Shown one piece after another: positions 46,999 to 54,121 of a stretch of DNA of 64,000 nt (position 1 is its first letter; the number at the start of each line of letters is the position of its first letter). Below the pieces are notes generated by a model. It worked only from the letters and a program-made list of their open reading frames with translations. It was not told where the DNA came from and did no database searches. Origin of the DNA: an uncultured Alphaproteobacteria bacterium (GTDB lineage: Bacteria; Pseudomonadota; Alphaproteobacteria; CAAHEQ01; UBA3637); NCBI GenBank assembly GCA_944393195.1, contig CALXZG010000005.1:1-64000 (forward strand), read 5' to 3'. A program made the translations under genes and the position numbers.

Positions 46999-48588
46999 AT
47001 GTCTTTATTATCTTCTATCGCTACCGTGGGCGGATGCACGGCTGTCAGTCGCGTTGTCGGATTTATCCGGGATATTTTAATCGCGCGCTTTTTAGGGGCC
47101 AGCATGATGGCTGACGCTTTTTTCGTCGCGCTACGTTTTCCGAATCTGTTTCGCAGTTTGTTTGCCGAAGGAACACTCAATGTCGCTTTTGTCCCCCTGT
47201 TTTCGGGCGAGTTACACAGTCATGGAAAAGCGGCCGCCGTTCAATTTGCCCGGGCAGTGTTTGGATTTTTGTTCTACATTCTGCTGATTTTTACGGTAGT
47301 GATGGAAATTGTGATGCCCGCCCTGATGTTTTTATTGGCACCGGGGTTTGAAACAATTCCCGGAAAGCTGGCGTTAACAACCGAACTCAGCCGGATTACA
47401 TTTCCGTTTTTATTGTGCGTTTCTTTGGTATCGTTGTTATCCGGTATGTTAAACTCGGTCGGTCGGTTTTGGGCGGCGGCCTTTACACCAACGATTTTGA
47501 ACGTATGCATGATCGGATTTTTGTTGTGTGTGACACCCTTCATTCATTCGGATAGTGCGCCGGCCTATGCTTTGGCATGGGGGGTATTGACCGCCGGTGT
47601 TATAGAGTTTTGTTTTTTGGCGTGGCATATCCGTCGGGCCGGACTCGGATTTGGATTGACGGGGCCGATACGGGCGTTACGCCGATTGCCAACCGGTGTT
47701 AAGACATTGTTGCGGAAAATGGCGCCGGGTGTTTTAGGATCGGGCGTTTATCAAATCAATTTATTTTTGGATACATTGTTCGTCTCCTTTGTCGGAGCCG
47801 GGGCTATTTCATGGTTGAATTACGCCAACCATTTATTTCAATTACCGATCGGGATTATCGGGGTGGCTATCGGAACGGCATTATTACCGGTTTTATCAAA
47901 ACATATTAAAGCCGGTGAAACAGAACGGGCAAATGAACAACTGAACCGCGGATTGGAATTGTCGGTGGCTTTATCCATATCATCCATGATCGGGTTAATG
48001 ATGTTGGCGCATCCGATTATCGGCATTTTGTTCGAACGCGGAGCTTTTACGGCAACGGATACCATACATACGGCCAGGGCTTTGACGGTTTTTGCCGTCG
48101 GATTGCCGGCCTATATGATGACAAAGGCCTTATCGCCGTTCTTTTACGCCCGCGGGGATACAACGACACCGGTTAAAATAGCGGTCGTCGGGGTTGTTAT
48201 TAATGCCATACTTGCCTTAACCTTGATGCAGTTTTGGGGATATGCCGGTATTGCCGCCGCGACAAGTATTTCGGTTTGGATTAATGCCGGACAGTATATA
48301 GTTCGATTGTGGCGACGCGGGGATTTTTGGTTGGATCAATTGATTCGGTATCGGCTGCCGCGGATTGTGACCGCCGGCCTGACAATGGGCATTGTTCTAT
48401 ATGCCGGGGGGTGGTTGTACGACGGCTTTTTCCCGGGATGGCGACATGCCTCATCGGCTTTATCTGTTGTATTGTTAGGCGGGTTAATCGGCGCGGCCAT
48501 GATTGTTTTTATCGGTATGTTGATTGTGACAAACGGAATTCCGAAAGCGTCATTAACCGCTTTGATTCGGCGACGGCGATTATCATAA
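46999..48588 (+). CDS. murJ: Lipid II flippase MurJ (MviN)
   Basis: 529 residues with about 14 TM helices. MurJ moves lipid II across the inner membrane for wall synthesis. The N-terminal ATVGGCTAVSRVVGFIRDILIARFLGAS and ADAFFVALRFPNLFRSLFAEG are the family signatures; GERGAF-like FERGAFTATDT and RGDTTTPVKIAV are present. The start at 46999 was chosen because MSLLSSIATVGG matches the family N-terminus; an upstream frame would run into fba. No ribosome site is seen. Confidence 0.95.
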   Translation: MSLLSSIATVGGCTAVSRVVGFIRDILIARFLGASMMADAFFVALRFPNLFRSLFAEGTLNVAFVPLFSGELHSHGKAAAVQFARAVFGFLFYILLIFTVVMEIVMPALMFLLAPGFETIPGKLALTTELSRITFPFLLCVSLVSLLSGMLNSVGRFWAAAFTPTILNVCMIGFLLCVTPFIHSDSAPAYALAWGVLTAGVIEFCFLAWHIRRAGLGFGLTGPIRALRRLPTGVKTLLRKMAPGVLGSGVYQINLFLDTLFVSFVGAGAISWLNYANHLFQLPIGIIGVAIGTALLPVLSKHIKAGETERANEQLNRGLELSVALSISSMIGLMMLAHPIIGILFERGAFTATDTIHTARALTVFAVGLPAYMMTKALSPFFYARGDTTTPVKIAVVGVVINAILALTLMQFWGYAGIAAATSISVWINAGQYIVRLWRRGDFWLDQLIRYRLPRIVTAGLTMGIVLYAGGWLYDGFFPGWRHASSALSVVLLGGLIGAAMIVFIGMLIVTNGIPKASLTALIRRRRLS

Positions 48589-48600
48589 CGGGGGAGAAAA

Positions 48601-49833
48601 ATGAAAAAAATTATAGGAGCAGTCCTTGGCTTTATAACGGTTTGTTGTATTGGTGGCGGATGGTGGTACCTGTCGAATCAAAGGGAAACAGCCCCACAAC
48701 CGGCGGTCGAGTTGACCCGACTGGCGACGGATTATTTGCCGGGAACGGTCATTACACCGGTAACAACGGAAGAGCTTCGGGCTTGGTTTTCCGAGGCAAC
48801 GAATCGGGAAATGCCGCGTATTTTTGTGGAAAAACTGCCGGCTGATTTTGCGGAAAAAGGCGAACCGGGGTTGTTTTTACAGGTTATGGCGACTTTGATC
48901 ATGCGGGAAAATGAACTGGCCATACGGGAACGGGTTGCCTTAATTGCGTTAAAGACAAAGTTTGAATCCGGGATTACCTGGTCGGCCGAAGAATCCGCTT
49001 TTTTCAATCGGTTGGTGGACAAGTATGACGCCGGTGCCAAACGGGACGTGCCAAGTAAAATCGCAGACCTCATGAATAAAGTTGATGCCGTTCCCGTTTC
49101 TTTGGCGGTTGCGATGGCGGCCGAGGCAACAAATTGGGGGACCGAAAATACCGAACATCCCTTCCGGCAACAAGGCTGGTTGGATAATCAGACCTATGGT
49201 TTGATACCGTTTGAAACACTGCCGGAGGCGGTGGCGGCGTATGTGCGTGAAATGAACGGGATGCCGCCTTTAATGGAATGGCGGATTTCACGGAATCAGT
49301 ACCGGAATATGTTGCATGTTCCGGATATAGGATATCGGTTAATACGGTGGATTAAGAACTATATGCCGTGGGACGCGGATTATGCCGATAAAGTACGTCA
49401 TAAAGCGGATAAAATGGATGTGGTTGCCATGGATGCTTTGACATTTTTACCGGAAATTCCACCCTACAAAACGGTTCGTGTGGCAATAACAACGAATCAA
49501 GGGAGTTTCCCGATAACGGCCGAAGTGACCGAGGAAGATTGGCAACGGCGACGCGGTTTAATGTTCCGGGACACATTGGCGGATAATCACGGAATGTTAT
49601 TTTTATTTCCGGAGGTTCGGGAAGCTGGTGTATGGATGAAAAACACGTTTATTCCGCTTGATGTGTTATTTTTCGATGCGGACGGAAAAATCAACCATAT
49701 GGTGGCCAATGCCCGTCCTTTGGATGAAACGGTGCATTCATCGGAGGGGGCGGCGGCCGGTATGTTGGAATTACCGGCGGGTAGTATTGAACGGATGAAC
49801 ATCCGTGTGGGGGACAGCCTATCATATGATTAA
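48601..49833 (+). CDS. Bax-like glucosaminidase-type domain fused to DUF192
   Basis: 410 residues. An N-terminal TM or signal anchor (IIGAVLGFITVCCIGGGWWYL) leads to a ~220-residue domain like E. coli Bax (glucosaminidase family): VPVSLAVAMAAEATNWGTE keeps the catalytic-type Glu before WG, and TYGLIPFETLPEAVAAYVREMN matches the later part. Residues ~295-410 are a complete DUF192 domain (RRGLMFRDTLADNHGMLFLFPE; VWMKNTFIPLDVLFFD; MLELPAGSIERMNIRVGD). These two are normally separate proteins. GGGGAGAAAA precedes the start. The next gene overlaps by 8 bp. Confidence 0.85.
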   Translation: MKKIIGAVLGFITVCCIGGGWWYLSNQRETAPQPAVELTRLATDYLPGTVITPVTTEELRAWFSEATNREMPRIFVEKLPADFAEKGEPGLFLQVMATLIMRENELAIRERVALIALKTKFESGITWSAEESAFFNRLVDKYDAGAKRDVPSKIADLMNKVDAVPVSLAVAMAAEATNWGTENTEHPFRQQGWLDNQTYGLIPFETLPEAVAAYVREMNGMPPLMEWRISRNQYRNMLHVPDIGYRLIRWIKNYMPWDADYADKVRHKADKMDVVAMDALTFLPEIPPYKTVRVAITTNQGSFPITAEVTEEDWQRRRGLMFRDTLADNHGMLFLFPEVREAGVWMKNTFIPLDVLFFDADGKINHMVANARPLDETVHSSEGAAAGMLELPAGSIERMNIRVGDSLSYD

Positions 49834-50518
49834 TAAAGGTATATCATTGGGGATGATTAAATGGGTGGCATTAGTTGCCATGACGTTGGATCATATCGGA
49901 TTTTTCTTTCCGGAGTTAGGTTGTTCGGCGGTTTTGCGCCATATCGGCCGGATTGCTTTTCCGATGTTTTCTTTCCTGATCGCATATCATTTGATATCCG
50001 GTGTTCCCGCCCGAAAGTACTTAATACGAATAGGCCTGTTTTGGTTTTTGACACTCTTGGTTATGGGGATGATGACCGGATACGAATCCTATTTCCGACA
50101 AATGAATGTTTTGGGGACATTATGGTTCGGGGTGTTGGGTATCTGTATCGGACATCAATCCGATTTATTAAAAGGATACCCTATCGGTTCAGTTTTTTTG
50201 AAAGGAATCATACTTGCTTTGGCGTTGATTGGCAGCGGGTATGTCGGATACAACGTGTTCGGATTTGGCTACATGATTGCTTTTTATGAAGCATTAAAGC
50301 GTAAAACGGTTTTACCGCTTGCTTTTTTATTGGCATTGACACCGTATTTGGAAAGTTTTAGAACAATCGACAGCTTGATTGCGGCCTTGGCAACAACCGT
50401 TTTATATATCATACCCGTTCGGATAAATCATGGATGGCGCTTGAAATGGTATTGGTTTTACGGTTATTTCCCCGTTCATTTGGGAATTCTATACGGCATT
50501 CGTTGTTGGTTGGGATAA
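49826..50518 (+). CDS. TraX-family integral membrane protein
   Basis: 230 residues from ATG 49826, overlapping the upstream stop by 8 bp; a GTG at 49805 and an ATG at 49853 are alternatives. About seven to eight TM helices. ALVAMTLDHIGFFFP and RHIGRIAFPMFSFLIAYHL are the TraX signature (DHIG, GRIAFP). The F-plasmid TraX acetylates pilin; chromosomal members are of unknown role, perhaps membrane acyltransferases. Confidence 0.85.
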   Translation: MINKGISLGMIKWVALVAMTLDHIGFFFPELGCSAVLRHIGRIAFPMFSFLIAYHLISGVPARKYLIRIGLFWFLTLLVMGMMTGYESYFRQMNVLGTLWFGVLGICIGHQSDLLKGYPIGSVFLKGIILALALIGSGYVGYNVFGFGYMIAFYEALKRKTVLPLAFLLALTPYLESFRTIDSLIAALATTVLYIIPVRINHGWRLKWYWFYGYFPVHLGILYGIRCWLG

Positions 50519-50543
50519 AGGACCCCGCCCGACCATAAAACAA

Positions 50544-50564
50544 AACGCGCCTATTCGGCGCGTT
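50544..50564. terminator. Terminator between the TraX-like gene and tRNA-His
   Basis: AACGCGCC-TATTC-GGCGCGTT with flanking A/T runs, so it can serve both the plus-strand gene and the minus-strand tRNA. Confidence 0.82.
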
Positions 50565-50569
50565 AAAAA

Positions 50570-50647
50570 TGGGGTGGAAGATGAGACTCGAACTCACGAC
50601 ATCTGGTACCACAAACCAGCGCTCTAACCAACTGAGCTACATCCACC
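50570..50647 (-). tRNA. tRNA-His (anticodon GTG)
   Basis: Cloverleaf on the minus strand: acceptor GTGGATG/CTTCCAC, D arm GCTC...GAGC, anticodon stem CTGGT/ACCAG with loop TTGTGGT, T arm GTGAG-TTCGAGT-CTCAT, CCA encoded. G-1 is encoded (50647) opposite C73. Position 6:67 of the acceptor is a T-T mismatch. Confidence 0.95.
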
Positions 50648-50779
50648 ATGCGGTAGCATTGTTTTTATCCGATTTATCGGGAAAAGTCAAGTAAAAATTT
50701 ACGGTATTTTAATATAATTGCATATCATGAAATAAGATATGCCTAAAATGGCCGTTTTCCGTCGTTTTTACAGAATAAG

Positions 50780-50811
50780 TGTAACAATTTAATGTTCATT
50801 AAAATGTTATA
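50780..50811. promoter_or_regulatory. 32-bp palindromic operator D, distal to prepilin-like gene 2
   Basis: TGTAACA-N18-TGTTATA with centre AATGTTCATT. It begins 130 bp upstream of the start of operator B. Confidence 0.7.
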
Positions 50812-50909
50812 ATTTTTATAGCACAAAGACCATATATAAAGCAAGAAAAAAATATTTATAATAAAGGCTTCCTGTTCATTTTATCGGAAGTCGTATAAGG
50901 TGTAAAAAG

Positions 50910-50941
50910 TGTAACAAAAAAAGGAACATTTTTTTGTTATA
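50910..50941. promoter_or_regulatory. 32-bp palindromic operator B, proximal to prepilin-like gene 2
   Basis: TGTAACA-N18-TGTTATA, ending 18 bp before the ATG. The right arm runs into TATAGT and then TTGAAAAGG, exactly as at operator A. Confidence 0.7.
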
Positions 50942-50959
50942 GTTGAAAAGGGATACGAA

Positions 50960-52921
50960 ATGATTGAAAACAAATCAGAAATTGGTCATTCTATGGTTGA
51001 AATGCTCGGTGTGTTAGCTATCATGGCGGTTCTGACAATTGGGGCTGTGGCCGGCTTTCAATACGCGATGGACAAATATCGGGCAAATGTGACGATACAG
51101 GAAATGAATCAACGCGCCATCATCCATTCGGGACAACTGTTAGCCGAACAACCGGTTAATGATACAGAGTTTCCCTCCACCACGTATCAAGGGTATCCCG
51201 TAACGACAACCCCTGTTATTGATACAGAGGGATATCCCTATTTTCAAATTACCTTAGAACAGGTACAAGGCGGTGTTTGTCACCAAATTTTATCGTCTGA
51301 TTGGCAATGGCCTGCTTTAATACGGGCCAACGGCATTGAATACGAAGAAGACGATTCGATTTGCCGAACCGATGCCGGCAATCGGATGGAGTTTATTTTT
51401 CCGGCTGATTTAAATGGGGAAAGCGGGGAATTCCGAAAAGCGTGTCAAACGGACAGCGATTGTGTCAGCGTCTGTGGTCGATGCGTGGATAAGCGGTGCG
51501 AAAGTGAATGCGGTGATGGGACAAGCTGTGTACGCACATATGACAATGCTTCGTTTTTTGCCTGTTGTCGACATGAAGATATTTTAAACGGTGTGTGTTG
51601 TCCATCAATCGTTAACGGACAATGTTGCGCCAGTATCGGCAGTTGTTGCCCGGCAGAAGAACCTTTAATGGATAAGAATGGTAATTGCCACACTTGTGAC
51701 GAGGATGCCTCGGTTAACGTTGCGGGTAATACGGTCATGTGCAACATTTGTGACGGGAAAGAAGGCAGAACCTTACGTGAATTAAACGGTAGCACCTGCG
51801 TCTTGCCCTGTCCGGACGAAACACCGCTTTTGGATTCCAGTGGCAATTGTCACACCTGTGACGACGACGGACGTGTCAACACCGTTAACCAAAGCAAGTG
51901 CGACGTTTGTCCCAACCGGGAATGGTTCGGCGGATTATGTGCGTATCCTTGTGAAGACGGTTATTTTGCCAGCAGTTCTGGATCACCGGTTTGTCAACCC
52001 TGTACAAAAGTAACCAGTGTTGCCGTAACATATATGAAGGATAACGGTCATTGTTCCACAATGTGTGACGGATCCTCCCCGGAAAAACCAAAACGGATAC
52101 GTATCGGGATGAGCAACGGAGCTTCGCAATGCGTCTTGGAAACCTGCCCGTCGGATTTACCGTTACGTGATACATGGGGGAGTTGTTATGCCTGTGATGT
52201 GACATTCAGTGTTAATCTATCAACACCGTCAGATTGTGGTCTTTGTCCTAACCGCGTATTACGGGGAAGTTCTTGTGCAACCAAATGCCCGACAGGCACG
52301 CATGCCGAAAACGGACAATGCGTCTGCGATGGCGATAACCAATTTCAGGATCTTTACGGCGTTTGCTATTCCTGTGACACGGATACGTCTGTTGAAGTCG
52401 GACAATTAATGGAAAATTGTGATGTCTGCGGGGATGCTCGAGTTGTAAACAAATACGGCAACGGCTGGATAAAATGCCAAAAGAAATGTGCCGACGATGA
52501 ATACTTTACGCTTCAAGGATGTAAAAAATGTAGCGATCCAACCATTAAATACGACGAAGTATGGGGAAATTGTTCTGTCTGTAACTATTGCGACGGAAAC
52601 GACGGCCGCGCCAAACGATACTGCGTTTCCCGCGGACATTACTGTGCACTAGCCTGTGAAGATGGAGAAGTCATGGCCGGCGACGGAACCTGCCATACAT
52701 GCGACGATCCGGATCCGTTTGCCGATTTAAACAGCGCATGTAAAACCTCCTGCGCCGGACAACGCTATTTGGTGAGTAGCCGATGTTACAAATGTCCGCC
52801 GGATACATATAGTACGGACAGCAAAGCCTGCATCGCCTGTCCGTCGGATAGGACAACATTAACACGTGCGGGGGATTGCTTGGCCTGTGGCGGTGTGTGG
52901 GATAGTGATTCTTGCGTATAA
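50960..52921 (+). CDS. Prepilin-like Cys-rich repeat protein 2
   Basis: 653 residues. The prepilin signal is leader...G then HSMVEMLGVLAIMAVLTIGAVAGFQ, with Glu at +5. A ~150-residue pilin-like domain follows, similar in layout to the gene at 31193 (both have a TDxxFP or QEFP segment and a GVCxxI block). From ~residue 160 to the end lie dozens of Cys in repeats of about 50 residues of the form GxCxxCDxDxSVN...CxxCPNR, at least five of them. No C-terminal enzyme domain is seen. Extracellular disulfide-rich stalk or adhesin is a reasonable guess. AAAAGGG precedes the start. The operators B and D lie upstream. Confidence 0.82.
   Translation: MIENKSEIGHSMVEMLGVLAIMAVLTIGAVAGFQYAMDKYRANVTIQEMNQRAIIHSGQLLAEQPVNDTEFPSTTYQGYPVTTTPVIDTEGYPYFQITLEQVQGGVCHQILSSDWQWPALIRANGIEYEEDDSICRTDAGNRMEFIFPADLNGESGEFRKACQTDSDCVSVCGRCVDKRCESECGDGTSCVRTYDNASFFACCRHEDILNGVCCPSIVNGQCCASIGSCCPAEEPLMDKNGNCHTCDEDASVNVAGNTVMCNICDGKEGRTLRELNGSTCVLPCPDETPLLDSSGNCHTCDDDGRVNTVNQSKCDVCPNREWFGGLCAYPCEDGYFASSSGSPVCQPCTKVTSVAVTYMKDNGHCSTMCDGSSPEKPKRIRIGMSNGASQCVLETCPSDLPLRDTWGSCYACDVTFSVNLSTPSDCGLCPNRVLRGSSCATKCPTGTHAENGQCVCDGDNQFQDLYGVCYSCDTDTSVEVGQLMENCDVCGDARVVNKYGNGWIKCQKKCADDEYFTLQGCKKCSDPTIKYDEVWGNCSVCNYCDGNDGRAKRYCVSRGHYCALACEDGEVMAGDGTCHTCDDPDPFADLNSACKTSCAGQRYLVSSRCYKCPPDTYSTDSKACIACPSDRTTLTRAGDCLACGGVWDSDSCV
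51645..52740 (+). repeat. Cys-rich protein repeats within prepilin-like gene 2
   Basis: Units starting GNCHTCDED, GNCHTCDDD, GSCYACDVT, GVCYSCDTD and GTCHTCDDP each carry CxxC pairs; spacing varies, so the repeat is old and diverged at DNA level. Confidence 0.7.
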
Positions 52922-52986
52922 AGGCGTGGTGGTGAAGCCATAAATTCCCTCGGTTTTACCACCGCCCCATATATCGATAAAACCGC

Positions 52987-53048
52987 CATACGATTTTTAC
53001 AACAACAAAAGTCATATGATTTTTAATCGATAAAGACATATAATCTTT
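52987..53048 (+). repeat. Three short direct repeats upstream of the lipoprotein promoter
   Basis: CATACGATTTTT (52987), CATATGATTTTT (53013) and CATATAATCTTT (53037), spaced 26 and 24 bp. They could be binding sites of one regulator. Only the last is shared with the minus-strand copy. Confidence 0.4.
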
Positions 53049-53120
53049 GACTTTCAGTAAAAAACACCATAGACTGACAACGTGTTGTTAATGATTTTCG
53101 AAAGGATCAAAAAATGAAAA
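53035..53120 (+). repeat. Promoter-leader duplication, copy 1 (plus)
   Basis: About 85 bp, from GACATATAATC to the start codon and first codons, nearly identical to the reverse complement of 53980-54068. Confidence 0.9.
53047..53075 (+). promoter_or_regulatory. Promoter of the small lipoprotein
   Basis: TTGACT (53047-53052), 17-bp spacer, TAGACT (53070-53075). The same boxes and spacing occur in the opposite copy. Confidence 0.6.
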
Positions 53121-53461
53121 GAATTTCTATTTTATTATGCGCTGTTGCGACGTTGTCTTTAACGGCCTGTAATTATAATAATTATGACCGCAATACATCA
53201 CCATTTCAGGGAAGCGTCGCCTTTGAACATCCGGATGAAACGGTAGAACGTCCCAAAAAAATGAAAACAATGACCGTTAAACGGGACTTAACCACGGTGG
53301 AGGGCGGAACCGTCCATACAAAGACCGTCACGGAAACAATTACGGTTCCCGAAGATGTCTCTGATGCCGATGATTATAAAAAAGTGTTACGGGCTATTGA
53401 TGCTAATGATAATTATGTTGAAATTGATATTAACGAAAATAAAACCTATCAACGAAAATAA
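53114..53461 (+). CDS. Small lipoprotein of unknown function
   Basis: 115 residues with GAAAGGA upstream. The signal peptide ends in lipobox LTAC, Cys at residue 19. The mature chain is hydrophilic and charged, with a repeat-like stretch TVHTKTVTETITVPEDVSDADDYKKVLRAIDANDNYVEIDINEN. No family recognised. It is convergent with a glycine-zipper lipoprotein that has the same promoter and leader, so the two are likely co-regulated. Confidence 0.8.
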   Translation: MKRISILLCAVATLSLTACNYNNYDRNTSPFQGSVAFEHPDETVERPKKMKTMTVKRDLTTVEGGTVHTKTVTETITVPEDVSDADDYKKVLRAIDANDNYVEIDINENKTYQRK

Positions 53462-53474
53462 TATTGATATTAAC

Positions 53475-53508
53475 AAAAAAAACGCCACAATTTTTGTGGC
53501 GTTTTTTA
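53475..53508. terminator. Bidirectional terminator between the two lipoprotein genes
   Basis: AAAAACGCCACAA-TTT-TTGTGGCGTTTTTT, symmetric. Confidence 0.92.
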
Positions 53509-53520
53509 TATATAACCGAA

Positions 53521-53988
53521 TTAACGTCTTACCGGCATTTTGGAACGAATTCTCTTAACACCATCCAATTCAACCATAATAACGGCATCGCCGGGTTGTA
53601 ATCCTAATTCATTTGATTGAACAACCATAATAACTTCACCGGTTCTGTCTTCCTGAATTAAAAATTCACAAGCCGTATCTGTTGTAATAGCCTTGCCCGC
53701 CACATTACCAATCATAGCACCGGCAACGCCGCCACCAATTGCCAACAAGGCACTACCATGTCCGCCACCGAAAGCGTGTCCGGCTACGGCACCGGTCGCA
53801 CCACCGACTAATGTCCCGATTCCAGCACCACTCCCCTCGGTTTCAACAACTGTTATACTAACAATAACACCTGTACTGGTTGATCCTGTTTTACCGATCT
53901 GCGAACGACTATACGTCGTATTCGTCATACCGGCTCCGCAAGCGGATAAGAAAATACCCATTAAACAAATAACTAATATTTTTTTCAT
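53521..53988 (-). CDS. Glycine-zipper outer-membrane lipoprotein (SlyB/PcP-like)
   Basis: 155 residues from ATG 53988 (GAAAGGATC upstream); an ATG 33 bp earlier lies in the duplicated leader and has no site. Lipobox LSAC places the acylated Cys near residue 17. GIGTLVGGATGAVAGHAFGG and LLAIGGGVAGAMIGNVAGKA form the glycine-zipper 2TM segment of the SlyB/PcP/OmpA_2TM family. The C-terminal ~50 residues (FLIQEDRTGEVIMVVQ) form a small beta domain. Family members help outer-membrane stability under stress. Confidence 0.88.
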   Translation of the reverse strand: MKKILVICLMGIFLSACGAGMTNTTYSRSQIGKTGSTSTGVIVSITVVETEGSGAGIGTLVGGATGAVAGHAFGGGHGSALLAIGGGVAGAMIGNVAGKAITTDTACEFLIQEDRTGEVIMVVQSNELGLQPGDAVIMVELDGVKRIRSKMPVRR

Positions 53989-54068
53989 TTTTTTGATCCT
54001 TTCGAAAATCATTAACAACACGCCGTCAGTCTACGGCGTTTTTTACCAAAAGTCAAAGATTATATGTC
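53980..54068 (-). repeat. Promoter-leader duplication, copy 2 (minus)
   Basis: Reverse complement of copy 1 over ~85 bp. Around the -10 box this copy forms a short stem (GCCG-tagactga-CGGC); in copy 1 the same positions read ACCA and CAAC, so the stem is lost there. Confidence 0.9.
54028..54056 (-). promoter_or_regulatory. Promoter of the glycine-zipper lipoprotein
   Basis: On the minus strand TTGACT (54056-54051), 17-bp spacer, TAGACT (54033-54028). Confidence 0.6.
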
Positions 54069-54121
54069 CTTACCATAAAAAATTGATTACCCTAAAATAT
54101 GTTAATGATTATCAATCCTAA

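Larger units (their letters stand above)
50648..50959. other. Gene-free region with two 32-bp operators
   Basis: 312 bp without a gene, AT-rich. It holds operator D (50780-50811) and operator B (50910-50941) and the leader of prepilin-like gene 2. Confidence 0.65.
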
